Assembly: GCA_021851785.1 (NCBI GenBank)
Contig: JAJZBV010000012.1
Span: forward strand, 1-64,000
Reading direction: 5' to 3'
DNA: 64,000 bases
DNA from: Pseudomonadota bacterium
Lineage (GTDB): Bacteria > Pseudomonadota > Alphaproteobacteria > Acetobacterales > Acetobacteraceae
Shown here piece by piece: positions 24,904-36,248 of this stretch. A program made the position numbers and the translations under genes. The notes under the pieces are model-generated. The model was not told the DNA's origin. It was given only the letters and a program-made list of their open reading frames with translations, and made no database searches. Each line of letters opens with the position of its first letter. Position 1 is the stretch's first letter.

Positions 24904-27900
24904 TCAGACCTCCTCGACGCGCTCGACGCTGGGGAGCAGCGTCAGCGCCTGCGCCAAAACCGGGGTCACGTGGAACCCGCCCGGCAGCACGATCTCGACC
25001 TCCTGCTCGGTCTCCGGCAAGCGCGGCACCAGCCGCACCCGGCCCTTGCCGCCGCGCTCGCGCGCCAGGAGGTCGCGGATATCGGGCAATCCCCCGCCAT
25101 CGCGGAGCCAGACCCGAATGCCGCTCGCGACCGCCGCCGCAGCGGCATCGAGGGCGGAGATCTCGTGCGCGGTGAGGCGAAGATTTTCGCCCTCGAGGCG
25201 GAGATCGACGCTGGCGAGCAGGCTCGCCCCGGGTTGCAGCAGATCGCGGGCGCGGGCGAGGGTCTCGCTGAACAGCGTGATCTCGAACGATCCGCCGGCA
25301 TCGGAGAGCCGCGCCCAGGCCATGCGGCTCCCCGTGCGGGTCGGGCGCTCCTTGACGCTGATCAGCGTCCCGGCGAGCCGCACGCGGCCGATCCCGGCGG
25401 CGGCGCGGGCGGCGATCGCGCTGCTCGCGATGACCCCGAGCCGCCGCAGCGCCCCGGCATAGGCATCGAGCGGATGGGCGGTGATGTGAAACCCGACCGC
25501 CTCCGCCTCATAGCCGAGCCGCTCCATCGGCGGCCAGGCGGCGACATCGGCGAGACGCAGCGCCTCCCGCCGGCCGTCGCCGCCGAACAGCGCCGCCTGG
25601 CCGCTGTCGCGCTCCTGGGCTGCGGCCTGGGCGCGGCGGAGCACGGTCTCGGCGCTGGCAAAAACGCGGGCGCGGTTATCCTCCAGACTGTCGAACGCGC
25701 CGGCCTTGGCGAGATTCTCGATCTGCATGCGGTTGAGCGCGCGGGCGTCGATCCGGGCAGCGAAATCGGCGAAATCGGCGAACGGGCGGCCGCCGCGCGC
25801 CGCGACCAGCGCCGCCATCGCCGCCTCGCCGACTTTTTTCACCGCCGCCAGCGCGTAGCGGATGGCGAGTTTGCCGTCCTCGCCGCGCTCCAGCGTGAAA
25901 TCGGCGCCGGAGCGGTTGATGTCCGGCGCCAGGACGGCGATGCCGAGCGCCCGCGCCTCCTGGCGGAGTGCCGCGAGCTTGTCGGTATTGTTGATGGCGA
26001 GACTCATGCAGGCGGCGATGAAGGCGGTCGGGTGATTGGCGCGCATCCAGGCGGTCTGATAGGCGACCAGGGCATAGGCCGCCGCGTGCGATTTGTTGAA
26101 GCCGTAATCGGCGAATTTTTCCATGAGATCGAAAATCTCGCTGGCCTTGGCGGCCTCGATCCCGCGCGCGGCGGCGCCTTCGAGAAAAATCCGCCGCTGC
26201 GCCTCCATCTCGGCGCGGATCTTCTTGCCCATGGCGCGGCGCAGCAGATCGGCGGCGCCGAGGCTGTAGCCGGCAAGAAGCTGGGCGATCTGCATCACCT
26301 GCTCCTGATAGACCATGATCCCGTAGGTCTCGCCGAGGATATCGGCGAGATCGGGGTGCGGCGGCGCCCATTTCTCGCCGTGCTTTCTCTGGCAATAGGC
26401 CGGGATATTGGCCATCGGGCCGGGGCGATAGAGGGCGACGGCGGCGATCAGATCCTCGAAACGGTCGGGCCGCATCTGGCGCAGAACATCGCGCATGCCC
26501 TGGCTTTCGAACTGGAACACGCCGCCGGCCTCGCCACGGGCCAACATCTCGTAGGTTTTCGCGTCATCGAGCGGTAGTTCCGCGAGATCGACGGCGTCCC
26601 CCTGCTCGGCAAGAAAATCCACCGCGCGCTTGAGGATGGTGAGTGTTGTCAGGCCAAGAAAATCGAATTTCACCAGCCCCGCCTGCTCGACATATTTCAT
26701 CGAATACTGGGTGACGAGAAATTCCGAGCGCGGATCGCGATAGAGCGGCACGAGATCGATCAGCGGCCGGTCGCCGATGACGATGCCGGCGGCGTGGGTG
26801 CTGGCGTGGCGATAAAGTCCTTCGAGCTGGAGCGCGATTTCCAAGAGGCGCGCGATGGCCTCGTCATCCTCGCGCGCCTCCCGCAAACGCGGCTCGCCGG
26901 CGATCGCCTGCGCCAGCGTCACCGGCTTCGCCGGATTGTTCGGGATCAGCTCGGCGATCTTGTTGACCTGGCCATAGGGCAGGCCGAGCACCCGGCCGAC
27001 GTCGCGGACCACGGCACGGGCCTGCAATTTTCCGAAGGTGATGATCTGCGCGACCCGATCGGCGCCGTATTCGGCGCGGACATAGGCGATCACCTCGTCG
27101 CGCCGGTGCTGGCAGAAATCGATGTCGAAATCCGGCATCGAGACGCGCTCGGGGTTGAGAAAACGCTCGAACAGCAAGCCGAAGCGGAGCGGGTCGAGAT
27201 CGGTGATGGTCAGCGCCCAGGCAACCACCGATCCCGCGCCCGAGCCGCGCCCGGGGCCGACCGGTATGCCCTGCGCCTTGGCCCATTGGATAAAATCGGC
27301 AACGATCAGGAAATAGCCGGGGAATCCCATCTTGGCGATCACGTCGAGTTCGTAAGCGAGCCGCTCGCGATAATGCGCGGCTTCCGCCACATCGATGCCG
27401 GCCGCCGCGAGGCGGGCATCGAGCCCGGCCAGCGCCATCGCCCGCAACGTCGCTTCCTCGCTGGTTCCGGCGGCGATTTTCGGAAATACCGGCAGCATCG
27501 GCGTGCGGCTTTCGGCCATCACGGCGCAGCGCCGCGCGATCGCCAGCGTGTTGTCGCAGGTTTCCGGCAGATCGGCGAACAAGGCGCGCATCTCGGCGGC
27601 ACTCTTGAACCCGTGCGCGCGGGTCACCCGCCGGCGCTCGCTCTCGGCGAGCAAGCGGCCCTCGGCGATGCAGAGCAGCGCGTCATGCGCCTCGAACATC
27701 GCTTCCTGGGCAAAAAAGCAATCATTGGTGGCGACCAGTGGCAGGCCGGCTGCGTCGGCCAGCGTGATCAGCCCGGGCTCGATCGCACGTTCGAGCGCCA
27801 AGCCGTGGCGATGCAGTTCGATCACCGCGCGATCGGGAAAAGCCTCGCTGATTTCGGCAAGCAGCGCTTCCGCAGCAGAGCGCTGCCCCTCGGCGAGGAG

Positions 27901-28326
27901 ACGCGCGAGCGGTCCCGCGGTGCCGCCGGTGAGGAGAATGAGCCCCTCCGCATGCGCGGCGATGGTGGCGAGCGGCAATTGCGGCTTGAGCCCGGCCTCC
28001 GGGGTCAGAAAGCCGAGCGAGGAGAGCCGCTGCAAATTGGACAATCCCGCCGCGTCTTGCGCGAGCAGCACGATCGGATCGGGCGCGAGCCTGGGATTAT
28101 CGGCGCGCGCGAGATTGATCTGGCAGCCGATGATCGGCTGCACGCCGGCTTTCGCGCAAGCCTGGCTGAATTCCAGCGCCCCGAACAGATTGCCGCTATC
28201 GGTGATCGCAACCGCCGGCATCGCGCCTGCGCGCGCGCATTCGGCGATCTTCTCCGCCTTGATCGCACCCTCGCTCAACGAATAGGCGGAATGGACCCGG
28301 AGATGCACGAAATCGGCATGTGTCAT
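24904..28326 (-). CDS. dnaE: DNA polymerase III subunit alpha
   Basis: A 1140-residue replicative polymerase. It starts [20 protein letters not shown] with the PHP domain. The palm has [20 protein letters not shown] and the catalytic aspartates of [16 protein letters not shown]. Tandem HhH and OB regions lie C-terminally ([21 protein letters not shown]). This is the DnaE1 type by length. It is last of a proS-lolC-lolD-dnaE series, separated from lolD by a dispersed repeat. The 16-residue ORF-track extension comes from that repeat. Confidence 0.97.
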   Translation of the reverse strand: MTHADFVHLRVHSAYSLSEGAIKAEKIAECARAGAMPAVAITDSGNLFGALEFSQACAKAGVQPIIGCQINLARADNPRLAPDPIVLLAQDAAGLSNLQRLSSLGFLTPEAGLKPQLPLATIAAHAEGLILLTGGTAGPLARLLAEGQRSAAEALLAEISEAFPDRAVIELHRHGLALERAIEPGLITLADAAGLPLVATNDCFFAQEAMFEAHDALLCIAEGRLLAESERRRVTRAHGFKSAAEMRALFADLPETCDNTLAIARRCAVMAESRTPMLPVFPKIAAGTSEEATLRAMALAGLDARLAAAGIDVAEAAHYRERLAYELDVIAKMGFPGYFLIVADFIQWAKAQGIPVGPGRGSGAGSVVAWALTITDLDPLRFGLLFERFLNPERVSMPDFDIDFCQHRRDEVIAYVRAEYGADRVAQIITFGKLQARAVVRDVGRVLGLPYGQVNKIAELIPNNPAKPVTLAQAIAGEPRLREAREDDEAIARLLEIALQLEGLYRHASTHAAGIVIGDRPLIDLVPLYRDPRSEFLVTQYSMKYVEQAGLVKFDFLGLTTLTILKRAVDFLAEQGDAVDLAELPLDDAKTYEMLARGEAGGVFQFESQGMRDVLRQMRPDRFEDLIAAVALYRPGPMANIPAYCQRKHGEKWAPPHPDLADILGETYGIMVYQEQVMQIAQLLAGYSLGAADLLRRAMGKKIRAEMEAQRRIFLEGAAARGIEAAKASEIFDLMEKFADYGFNKSHAAAYALVAYQTAWMRANHPTAFIAACMSLAINNTDKLAALRQEARALGIAVLAPDINRSGADFTLERGEDGKLAIRYALAAVKKVGEAAMAALVAARGGRPFADFADFAARIDARALNRMQIENLAKAGAFDSLEDNRARVFASAETVLRRAQAAAQERDSGQAALFGGDGRREALRLADVAAWPPMERLGYEAEAVGFHITAHPLDAYAGALRRLGVIASSAIAARAAAGIGRVRLAGTLISVKERPTRTGSRMAWARLSDAGGSFEITLFSETLARARDLLQPGASLLASVDLRLEGENLRLTAHEISALDAAAAAVASGIRVWLRDGGGLPDIRDLLARERGGKGRVRLVPRLPETEQEVEIVLPGGFHVTPVLAQALTLLPSVERVEEV

Positions 28327-28346
28327 AGCATCACCATCGTTCTTGC

Positions 28347-28425
28347 AGCGGCGGTGCCGAAGGCACTGCCGCAACGGGGGAAAGTTTTTTGGTTCTTTTT
28401 TTCAAAAAAGAACCCTTTCCCTTTC
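28347..28425. repeat. Dispersed hairpin repeat, copy R3 (GC hairpin plus type B)
   Basis: GCGGTGCC..GGCACTGCCGC GC part, then AAAGTTTTTTGGTTCTTTTTTTC and AAAAAAGAACC. It starts 21 bp upstream of the dnaE start and ends directly at the lolD stop. Confidence 0.85.
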
Positions 28426-29112
28426 TTACATGGGCACGAGCCGTCCCTCGATGAGCGTCACGCGGCGATCCATGCGCGCCGCGAGATCGGGGTTGTGGGT
28501 CGCGATCAGGGCCGCGACCCCGCGCGCGCGCACCATATCGAGGAGGGCGGCGAACACCAGCTCGGCGGTCGCGACATCGAGATTGCCGGTCGGCTCGTCG
28601 GCGAGCAGAATCCGCGGCGCGTTGGCGAGCGCGCGCGCGATCGCGACCCGCTGCTGCTCGCCGCCCGAGAGCTTCCCCGGCAGATGATGGAGCCGCGCGC
28701 CGAGACCGAGCGCGGCCAGCAAATCACCGGCATGGCTTGCGGCGGCGCGGCGCGCGCGCCCCTTGATCATCTGCGGCAGGACGACATTCTCGAGCGCGCT
28801 GAACTCGCCGAGGAGATGATGAAACTGATAGACGAAACCGATGGTTTCGCTGCGGATCGCGCTCCGCTCGCCATCACCGAGCCGGCCCGCCGCCCGCCCG
28901 GCGATGAAAATCTCGCCCTCGTCCGGCTTTTCGAGCAGCCCGGCGAGATGCAGCAGTGTCGATTTGCCCGACCCCGATGGCGCGACCAGGGCGACGATCT
29001 CGCCGGCGGCGAGGGCGAGATCGACGCTGCGGAGAACCGGAAGCGGCCCGGCCTCGGTGCGGAAAATGCGCGCGACCCCCTGCATGGCGAGCGCCGTTCC
29101 CGGATCACTCAT
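28426..29112 (-). CDS. lolD: Lipoprotein-releasing ABC transporter ATPase
   Basis: A 228-residue ATPase powering release of outer-membrane lipoproteins from the inner membrane to LolA. Walker [21 protein letters not shown], signature [16 protein letters not shown], Walker [14 protein letters not shown]. The start [12 protein letters not shown] overlaps the lolC stop by 8 bp, indicating translational coupling. The 75-residue longer ORF-track version is the lolC 3' end read in another frame. Confidence 0.95.
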   Translation of the reverse strand: MSDPGTALAMQGVARIFRTEAGPLPVLRSVDLALAAGEIVALVAPSGSGKSTLLHLAGLLEKPDEGEIFIAGRAAGRLGDGERSAIRSETIGFVYQFHHLLGEFSALENVVLPQMIKGRARRAAASHAGDLLAALGLGARLHHLPGKLSGGEQQRVAIARALANAPRILLADEPTGNLDVATAELVFAALLDMVRARGVAALIATHNPDLAARMDRRVTLIEGRLVPM

Positions 29113-30370
29113 GGCGCAGCGCCTCGATCGGATCGGTGCGCGCGGCGCGCCAGCTTGGATAGAGTGTCGCCAGCAGCGAGAGCGCCAGCGCCATGACGAT
29201 GATCTCGGTGACTTCGCCCCAATCGAGCCGCGCCGGCAGATGCGCGAGGTAATAGACTTCCGGATTGAACACCGAAACCCCGGTGACGCTCTCCACCCAA
29301 TGCTGTAACGTTGCGATATTGAGACAAAAAACGACACCGAGCAGGGTTCCGATCAGCGTCCCGGCGACGCCGACGGAGGCGCCGCACATCAGAAAAATCC
29401 GCATCACCGCGCCACGCGGCGCGCCCAGCGTGCGCAGGACCGCGATATCGCGCGTCTTGTCCTTGACCATCATGATCAGCGAGGAAATGACATTGAACGC
29501 CGCGACCAGGATGATCAGTGTCAGGATCAGGAACATCACGTTCTGCTCGACCTCGACGGCGGTGAAGAAACTATCGTTGCTGTGCTGCCAGTCGATGATG
29601 CGGACAGGGGTATCGCCGAGCGTCGCGCGAACGGCGCGGACGACGGCGCCGACCGCCAGCGGATCGGCAACCCGCACCTCGATCTCGCTCACCGTCTGCG
29701 GCTCCTGGAAAAACACCTGCGCGTCAGTGAGCGGCAGAAACGCATAAGCCTGATCGTATTCGTTCATGCCGATCTGGAAAATCGCGACCACCCGATAGGC
29801 GCGGATGCGCGGCACCGTCCCGAACGCCGTCGCCGCGCCTTGCGGTGAGATCAGCGTGAGATTGTCGCCGACGGAGAGCCCGAGGCGCCGCGCCATCCCG
29901 GCGCCGATCGCGATCGCGTCGCCGGGCGCGAAATCGCCGAGCGAGCCCTCGAGCAGGTGATCGCTGACCGCGTGCAGCGCGAGCAGATCCTCCTTGCGGA
30001 TGCCGCGGATGAGGCCGCCGGTCGCGGCGCCGCGCGGGCTTGAGACCAGAGCCTGGCCATCCACCACCGGGATCGCGGAGACGACATTGGGAATGCCGGC
30101 GATGCGCGCGGCAAGCGCCGCGTAATCGGCAAGACCACGCTCCGGCCCCTCGCTTTCGCTGGCATAAATGCCGAGATGGCCATTGAGGCCGAGAATACGG
30201 TTGAGCAGATCGACCTTGAAGCCGCCCATCACGCTCATCACGATGATCAGGGTCGCGACCCCGAGGGCGATGCCGATCAGCGAAAATCCGGCGATGACGG
30301 AGACGAAGCGCTCACCGCGGCGGGCACGGAGATAGCGGCCCGCGACCGCGCGCTCGAAAGCGTTGAACAT
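29105..30370 (-). CDS. lolC: Lipoprotein-releasing ABC transporter permease (LolC/E)
   Basis: A 421-residue permease. The start [20 protein letters not shown] is typical of LolC/LolE. One N-terminal helix ([20 protein letters not shown]), a large periplasmic domain, then three C-terminal helices ([27 protein letters not shown]) follow the MacB/FtsX fold. Only one LolC/E gene is present, as in many alphaproteobacteria where it acts as a homodimer. It begins 1 bp after the proS stop and overlaps lolD. Confidence 0.95.
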   Translation of the reverse strand: MFNAFERAVAGRYLRARRGERFVSVIAGFSLIGIALGVATLIIVMSVMGGFKVDLLNRILGLNGHLGIYASESEGPERGLADYAALAARIAGIPNVVSAIPVVDGQALVSSPRGAATGGLIRGIRKEDLLALHAVSDHLLEGSLGDFAPGDAIAIGAGMARRLGLSVGDNLTLISPQGAATAFGTVPRIRAYRVVAIFQIGMNEYDQAYAFLPLTDAQVFFQEPQTVSEIEVRVADPLAVGAVVRAVRATLGDTPVRIIDWQHSNDSFFTAVEVEQNVMFLILTLIILVAAFNVISSLIMMVKDKTRDIAVLRTLGAPRGAVMRIFLMCGASVGVAGTLIGTLLGVVFCLNIATLQHWVESVTGVSVFNPEVYYLAHLPARLDWGEVTEIIVMALALSLLATLYPSWRAARTDPIEALRHE

Positions 30371-30371
30371 G

Positions 30372-31688
30372 CTAGGCGCCGAGAAGTTTCGCGATCGCGG
30401 CGTCGGGCGAGACTTCTTCCCGCGCGCCATTCGCCCGCCGCTTGAGTTCCACCCTGCCGGCCGCGGCGCCGCGCGGGCCGACGATGATCTGCCAGGGATG
30501 GCCGAGGAGATCGGCATCGGCGAATTTCACCCCGGCGCGCTCCTCGCGGTCGTCATAGAGCGCGGCCGCGCCGAGGCGCGCGTAGATCTGTTCGCAAAGG
30601 CCATCGCAGGCGGCATCGCCGGGTTTGAGATTGAGGATGACGGCGCGAAACGGGGCGATGGCGTCGGGCCAGATGATGCCGGCCTCATCGTGCGAGGCCT
30701 CGATCACCGCGCCGACGAGGCGGCTCACGCCGATGCCGTAGCTGCCCATTTCGGGATGGAATTTCTGCCCGTCCGGCCCGGTCACGGTAAAATTCATCGG
30801 CTGGCTGTATTTGGTGCCGAAATGGAAAATATGCCCGACCTCGATCCCACGTCCCTCGCGCCGGCGCGCGGGATCGAGTTTTGCCCAGGGTTCGGCATCG
30901 TGTTTTTCGTCGGTCGCGGCGTAGGGCGTCGTCATCATGTCATAGAACCGCGCGAGGTCGCCCTCCGAACGGATATCGAAATCACCGCTGGTATAGTCGA
31001 TATCCTCGAACGCGGCGTCATAGAACACCTGGCTTTCGCCGGTCGCGGCGAGAATGATGAATTCATGGCTGAGATCACCGCCGATCGGCCCGGTATCGGC
31101 GGCCATCGGGATGGCGCGCAAGCCGAGCCGCTGGAACGTGCGCATGTAGGCGAGCATCATCCGCCGATAGCTGACCACCGCGCCGTGATGGTCGATATCG
31201 AAACTATAAGCATCCTTCATCAGGAATTCGCGCCCGCGCATGACGCCGAAACGCGGGCGCACCTCGTCGCGGAATTTCCACTGGATGTGATAGACGATCT
31301 GCGGCAGGGCGCGATAGGAATGCACCGATTGGCGGAAGAGATCGGTGATCATCTCCTCATTGGTCGGGCCATAGAGCAACTCACGCTGATGGCGGTCCTG
31401 GATGCGCAGCATCTCCTTGCCGTAGCCGTCATAGCGGCCGCTTTCGCGCCAGAGATCGGTCGATTGGATGGTCGGCATCAGCAATTCCTGGGCGCCGGCG
31501 GCGTCCTGCTCCTCGCGCACGATGCGGGCGATGTTGCTGAGCACGCGATAGCCGGCCGGAAGCCAGGCATAGATGCCGGCCGCGGTCTGGCGCACGAGGC
31601 CGGCGCGCAGCATCAGCCGGTGCGAGACGATCTGGGCCTCGGCCGGGGTTTCCTTGAGGGTGGGGAGCAGGGCGCGGGAGAGACGCAT
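30372..31688 (-). CDS. proS: Prolyl-tRNA synthetase (short alphaproteobacterial form)
   Basis: A 438-residue class II synthetase charging tRNA-Pro. It starts [20 protein letters not shown]. Motif 1/2 regions [15 protein letters not shown] and [20 protein letters not shown] are visible, motif 3 lies in [15 protein letters not shown], and an anticodon-binding domain ends the protein. At 438 residues it lacks the ~180-residue editing insertion domain of the E. coli enzyme (572), the normal state for the type 3 ProS of this class. It heads the proS-lolC-lolD-dnaE series. Confidence 0.95.
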   Translation of the reverse strand: MRLSRALLPTLKETPAEAQIVSHRLMLRAGLVRQTAAGIYAWLPAGYRVLSNIARIVREEQDAAGAQELLMPTIQSTDLWRESGRYDGYGKEMLRIQDRHQRELLYGPTNEEMITDLFRQSVHSYRALPQIVYHIQWKFRDEVRPRFGVMRGREFLMKDAYSFDIDHHGAVVSYRRMMLAYMRTFQRLGLRAIPMAADTGPIGGDLSHEFIILAATGESQVFYDAAFEDIDYTSGDFDIRSEGDLARFYDMMTTPYAATDEKHDAEPWAKLDPARRREGRGIEVGHIFHFGTKYSQPMNFTVTGPDGQKFHPEMGSYGIGVSRLVGAVIEASHDEAGIIWPDAIAPFRAVILNLKPGDAACDGLCEQIYARLGAAALYDDREERAGVKFADADLLGHPWQIIVGPRGAAAGRVELKRRANGAREEVSPDAAIAKLLGA

Positions 31689-31815
31689 CGGTGATCGGGT
31701 CCATCTTGGCGGGTTGCGGCGCGGAGACTAGCGGCATCGATGCGATCCGGCCAGAGCGCGCGCTGAGCGGCGCGGGTTAAACCTATGTTCACCATCGCGC
31801 GGTATCCTTGCGACC

Positions 31816-33744
31816 ATGACGATAGACGCGGACAACATGAGCGCCGATCACGTGCTCTCGGCCGGCATCGCGGCCTACCAGGCCGGCGACCGCACCGCCG
31901 CGGTCCGGCATTTCACCGCCGCCGCCGCCCTGATGCCAGAGGCGCCCGAGCCGCGCCTGCTGCTCGGCCATATCCATCGCGAAACCGGGGATCTCGCCGG
32001 CGCCGTCGCATGGCTCCGCGCCGGGCTCGCCTTCGGCCCCGATTTTCAGGGCGAAATCGGCCTCGGCTTCGCGCTCATGGGGCTCGGCCGGCCGGCGGAG
32101 GCCGAACTCGCGTTCCGCGCCGCGCTCGCCCTCGGCCCGGACGATGCCGATGCCAATTTCGGCCTCGGCAATGCGCTCTATGATCGTGGCCGTTTCCAGG
32201 AAGCGGTCGAAATCTACCAGCGCCTGCTCGCGCGCCGGCCGGATTTCGCCGATGCCTGGGCCAATTGCGGCAATGCCTTGCAGGCGCAGTGCCGGTTCGA
32301 GGACTCCCTGCGATACTACCGCGAGGCGATCGCGCTGGTGCCCGACCATCTCCACGCGCACTCCAATCTCTGCGGCGCGCTGTTCCATACGAGGCGCTAC
32401 GACGAAGCCGTGGCGGCGGGCTCGGCCGCCATCGCCAAGGCGCCGGACTGGCCGATGGGCTATTCCAATCTCGCCGCCCCGCTCCGCGCCATCGGGCGGT
32501 TCGATGACGCCATCAATGCCTGTTTCAAGGCGCTCGCGCTCAAGCCCGACTATGCCGAGGCCTATGTCAATCTCGGCGCGGCGCTGTTCGAGACCGGGCA
32601 GTTCGACAACGCGATCGCCGCCTCCAACATCGCCCTGCAATGCCGGCCCGATGACGTCCCGGCGCTCTGCAACCGCGGGGTTTCCCTCTACGGCCGCGGC
32701 CGGATCGAGGAATCGATCGCCGATTTTCGCCGCGCCCTGGCGCTGGAGCCTCAAAATCCCGAGCCGGCGTTCAATCTCGCCCTCGCGCTCCTGATGACCG
32801 GGACGGAGATGCGCGAAGGATTCGCGCTTTACGAGCGCCGGCTGGAACGCGCCGAGGCGCCCAAACGCGCGCTGCCCAAGCCACGCTGGCGGGGCGAGGA
32901 CATCAGCGGCCGCACGATCCTCCTCCATGCCGAGCAAGGCCTTGGCGATACGCTGCAATTCGTCCGCTACGCGCCGCTGGTCGCGGCAAGTGGGGCGCGA
33001 ATCATCCTCGCGGTGCAGCCACCGCTCGCGCGGCTTTGCGCCGGCATGCCCGGGATCGCACAAGTGATCGCCGCCGGCACGGCACTGCCCGATTTCGATC
33101 TCCATTGCCCGCTGCTCAGCCTGCCGCACGTGTTTGGGACGGATCTCGCGACCATCCCCGCCGCCATCCCCTATCTCGCCGCCGATCCCGCCCTGGTCAA
33201 CCACTGGGCGACCCGCCTGCCGACCGGCCCAGTGGGTGGTGCGGGGCTCCGCGTCGGCCTCGTCTGGGCGGGGGAATCGCGGCCCGATCAGCCGAAATGC
33301 TTCCAGATCGACCGCCGCCGCTCGTTCGCGCTCGCCGCCCTCGCCCCGCTCGGCGCGGCGCCCGGCGTCACCTTCATCAGCCTCCAGAAAGGCCCACCGG
33401 CGGCACAGCTCGCGGACCCCCCCTTCGCGATCGCCAACCCGATGCCGGAGGTCACGGACTTCGCCGATACCGCGGCGCTCATCGCCGGGCTCGATCTCGT
33501 GATCTCGGTCGACACCTCGGTCGCCCATCTCGCCGGAGCGGTGGGAAAGCCGGTCTGGCTGCTGTCCCGTTTCGATGGCTGCTGGCGCTGGCTGCGTGAA
33601 CGGAGCGACAGCCCGTGGTACCCAAAACTCCGCCTCTACCGCCAGCCGAGCCAGGGCAATTGGGCGCCGGTGATCACCGCCCTCACCTCCGATCTCGCGA
33701 TCCTCGCCCGCCAGACATCAGACACCGCCGCCCGCGCCGCCTGA
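31816..33744 (+). CDS. TPR-repeat protein with glycosyltransferase-9-like C-terminal domain
   Basis: A 642-residue protein. Residues ~1-330 are about nine tetratricopeptide repeats (for example DDADANFGLGNALYDRGRFQEAVEIYQ). Residues ~350-640 resemble the ADP-heptosyltransferase/GT9 fold: LLHAEQGLGDTLQFVRYAPL, GLRVGLVWAGES and VISVDTSVAHLAGAVGKPVW. TPR-GT9-like fusions occur in alphaproteobacteria, sometimes near flagellar or polysaccharide genes; the acceptor is unknown. It is divergent from proS with a 127-bp spacer and convergent with tldD. An internal start at MSADHVLS is possible. Confidence 0.85.
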   Translation: MTIDADNMSADHVLSAGIAAYQAGDRTAAVRHFTAAAALMPEAPEPRLLLGHIHRETGDLAGAVAWLRAGLAFGPDFQGEIGLGFALMGLGRPAEAELAFRAALALGPDDADANFGLGNALYDRGRFQEAVEIYQRLLARRPDFADAWANCGNALQAQCRFEDSLRYYREAIALVPDHLHAHSNLCGALFHTRRYDEAVAAGSAAIAKAPDWPMGYSNLAAPLRAIGRFDDAINACFKALALKPDYAEAYVNLGAALFETGQFDNAIAASNIALQCRPDDVPALCNRGVSLYGRGRIEESIADFRRALALEPQNPEPAFNLALALLMTGTEMREGFALYERRLERAEAPKRALPKPRWRGEDISGRTILLHAEQGLGDTLQFVRYAPLVAASGARIILAVQPPLARLCAGMPGIAQVIAAGTALPDFDLHCPLLSLPHVFGTDLATIPAAIPYLAADPALVNHWATRLPTGPVGGAGLRVGLVWAGESRPDQPKCFQIDRRRSFALAALAPLGAAPGVTFISLQKGPPAAQLADPPFAIANPMPEVTDFADTAALIAGLDLVISVDTSVAHLAGAVGKPVWLLSRFDGCWRWLRERSDSPWYPKLRLYRQPSQGNWAPVITALTSDLAILARQTSDTAARAA

Positions 33745-35184
33745 TTACGCGGCGGTGCCGCCGACGGTCAGCGCCGCGAGCTTCAGCGTCGGCTGGCCGA
33801 CGCCGACCGGAACCCCCTGGCCGTTCTTGCCGCAGGTGCCGATCCCGGGGTCGAGCGCCATGTCATCGCCGATCATCTCCACCTTGGTCAGCGCCTCCGG
33901 CCCATTGCCGATCAGCGTCGCCCCCTTCACCGGCGCGGTCACCTTGCCGTCCTCGATCAGATAGGCTTCGGAGGCCGAGAACACGAATTTGCCGGAGGTG
34001 ATGTCCACCTGCCCGCCGCCGAAATTCACCGCGTACAAGCCGCGCTTGACCGAGCGGATCATTTCCTCGGCGGTATTGTTGCCACCCAGCATGATGGTGT
34101 TGGTCATGCGCGGCATTGGCGCATGGGCATAGGATTGGCGGCGGCCATTGCCGGTCGGGCGCATGCCCATCAGACGCGCGTTCTGGCGATCCTGCAGGTA
34201 GCCGGTGAGGATGCCGTCCTCGATCAACACCGTCCGCCCGCTCGGCGTGCCCTCGTCATCGACGGTGAGGCTGCCGCGGCGATCGGGCAGGGTTCCGTCA
34301 TCGACCACGGTGACGCCGGCTGCCGCGATGCGCTGGCCGAGGAGGCCGGCGAAGGCGGAGGTTTTCTTGCGGTTGAAATCCCCCTCCAACCCATGGCCGA
34401 TCGCCTCATGCAGCAAAATTCCCGGCCAGCCGGCGCCGAGCACGACAGGCATCTCGCCGGCCGGCGCCGGGCGGCTCTCGAGATTGACCAGCGCCTGGCG
34501 CAACGCCTCGTCCACCGCCGCCCGCCAGGTGTCCTCGCCGGTGACGCGGCCATAATCGAAGCGCCCGCCGGTGCCGAAGCTCCCGGTCTCCCGCCGGCCG
34601 CCGCTTTCCACCACCACCGCGACATTGAGCCGCACCAGCGGGCGGAGATCGGCGACCCGGCGGCCATCGGGGCGAAGAATCTGCACCGCCTGCCACTCCC
34701 CGGAGAGCGAGGCCATCACCTGCTTGACCCGCCCGTCCTTGCCGCGGGCATAAGCATCGATCGCGCCAAGGAGCCGCGCCCGCGCCTCGAACGGCATCAG
34801 CAGCAGCGGATTGGCCTCGTCATAGAGCCGCGCATTGCTGCCCGCCGGCGGCGCGGCGGCGCGGCCGCCATGCCCGGCGGCGACCGCTTGGACGGTCTCG
34901 GCGGCGCGACGCAACGCCCCCTCGCTGATCTCGCCGGCATGGGCATAGCCGGTCGCGGCGCCGGCGACGGCGCGGAGCCCGAAGCCGAGCGCGGTATCGA
35001 AGCCGGCGGCGCGGATATGCCCGTCATCGAGGCTGACCTGCTCGCTCTCGCGATATTCGAGGAATAATTCGCCGTCATCGGTCCCGGCGAGCGCTTCGGC
35101 GGTGAGGCGTTCGGCGGTATCACGGTCGAGAACGGCCTCGGCGCGCTCGAAAAACAGACGGTCGGTGGTGGCGAGCGGGGTCAT
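33745..35184 (-). CDS. tldD: Metalloprotease TldD/PmbA family
   Basis: A 479-residue protein of the TldD family, which with PmbA (TldE) digests small peptides and unfolded substrates and matures some modified peptides. The zinc site is HEAIGHGLEGDFNRKK (HExxxH type). Also visible are SGEWQAVQILRPDGR and the C-terminal CGKNGQGVPVGVGQP. The start at 35184 forms an ATGA overlap with the ctaA stop, so the two are translationally coupled. The 787-residue ORF-track entry adds out-of-frame ctaA sequence and is rejected. No pmbA partner is in the window. Confidence 0.94.
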   Translation of the reverse strand: MTPLATTDRLFFERAEAVLDRDTAERLTAEALAGTDDGELFLEYRESEQVSLDDGHIRAAGFDTALGFGLRAVAGAATGYAHAGEISEGALRRAAETVQAVAAGHGGRAAAPPAGSNARLYDEANPLLLMPFEARARLLGAIDAYARGKDGRVKQVMASLSGEWQAVQILRPDGRRVADLRPLVRLNVAVVVESGGRRETGSFGTGGRFDYGRVTGEDTWRAAVDEALRQALVNLESRPAPAGEMPVVLGAGWPGILLHEAIGHGLEGDFNRKKTSAFAGLLGQRIAAAGVTVVDDGTLPDRRGSLTVDDEGTPSGRTVLIEDGILTGYLQDRQNARLMGMRPTGNGRRQSYAHAPMPRMTNTIMLGGNNTAEEMIRSVKRGLYAVNFGGGQVDITSGKFVFSASEAYLIEDGKVTAPVKGATLIGNGPEALTKVEMIGDDMALDPGIGTCGKNGQGVPVGVGQPTLKLAALTVGGTAA

Positions 35185-36248
35185 GGCACATCCTTCCGGA
35201 GATCGGGCACGCGCAGGACATAGACGGTGAAAAGCGACGCGGTGAGCGCCAACACCGCGCCGGCCTGATGGAGAACCGCCAGCGGCGCCGGAACGACCAG
35301 CAGAAGCGTGGTCACGCCGAGCAAAAATTGCAAGAAAATTACACCACCGAGCGCCGCCAGCGCGCGCCGCGCCAGGGGCGAAAGCCGCGCCCGCTGTCCG
35401 CTCGCGGCGACGAGCGTCAGCAGCGCGGCAAACAGCGCGAGAGAGGCGAGCAGCCGGTGATCGAACTGCACGGCGGCGATGTTTTCGTCGAAATTGCGCC
35501 AAATTGGCGAAAGACGCGCATAGCCCACCGGCACCAGATGCCCGTCCATGAGCGGAAACGTGTTGTAATCGAGCCCGGCATGCAGCCCGGCGACGAAACC
35601 GCCGGCGAGAATGGTGAGCGCGACGAGCGCCAGCGTCAGCCGCGCCCCGGCTCGGACCAGCACCACCCGCGCGCCCGCCGGGTCGGGAATCAGCTCGGAA
35701 AACGCCGTCCACAGCACGGCGGCATAGAGCGCCAAAGCGAGGCCGAGATGGATCACGAGGCGCGCCGGCGCCACCGCCGTGCTGTCGGGAAAAAATCCCG
35801 AGGCGACCATGAACCATCCGACCGCGCCCTGCAGCCCGCCGAGCACGAAAATCCCGAGGAGCCGCGCAACCAGGCGCCGCGCCAGCCACCCCCGCCACCA
35901 AAAGACGACGAGGGGGAGAAAAAACGCGACCCCCATCAGCCGCCCCCACAGCCGGTGCGTCCATTCCAGCCAGAAAATATGCTGGAACCCGGCGAGATCC
36001 ATGCCCTCGTGCAGCAGGTGGTATTGCGGGATCTGGCGATAGAGCGCGAATAGCCGCCGCCACTCGGCACCCGAAAGCGGCGGCACGACGCCGGCCAGCG
36101 GCGCCCATTCCATGATCGAGAGCCCGGAGCCGGACACCCGCGTGGCGCCGCCCAAAACCACCATCACCCCGATCATCGCCGCGATCACCAGTAACCAGAG
36201 GCCAACCGCGCGCCGCGCCGGCGACGCCTCGCGCCAGAACACGTTCAT
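35181..36248 (-). CDS. ctaA: Heme A synthase (COX15/CtaA)
   Basis: A 355-residue membrane enzyme oxidising the heme O methyl group to formyl, giving heme A for aa3-type oxidases. Eight hydrophobic segments. Heme-ligand histidines occur in the FWLEWTHRLWGRLMG and LHQAGAVLAL regions. VLGGATRVSGSGLSIMEW is a strong COX15-type signature. The start MNVFWREASPA overlaps the gntK stop by ATGA. No cytochrome oxidase subunit gene is nearby. Confidence 0.94.
   Translation of the reverse strand: MNVFWREASPARRAVGLWLLVIAAMIGVMVVLGGATRVSGSGLSIMEWAPLAGVVPPLSGAEWRRLFALYRQIPQYHLLHEGMDLAGFQHIFWLEWTHRLWGRLMGVAFFLPLVVFWWRGWLARRLVARLLGIFVLGGLQGAVGWFMVASGFFPDSTAVAPARLVIHLGLALALYAAVLWTAFSELIPDPAGARVVLVRAGARLTLALVALTILAGGFVAGLHAGLDYNTFPLMDGHLVPVGYARLSPIWRNFDENIAAVQFDHRLLASLALFAALLTLVAASGQRARLSPLARRALAALGGVIFLQFLLGVTTLLLVVPAPLAVLHQAGAVLALTASLFTVYVLRVPDLRKDVP

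Noticed and set aside
33745-36108. 787-residue tldD version in the ORF track
   Set aside because: Its first ~308 residues are ctaA read in another frame; the TldD start is fixed by the ATGA overlap at 35181-35184.
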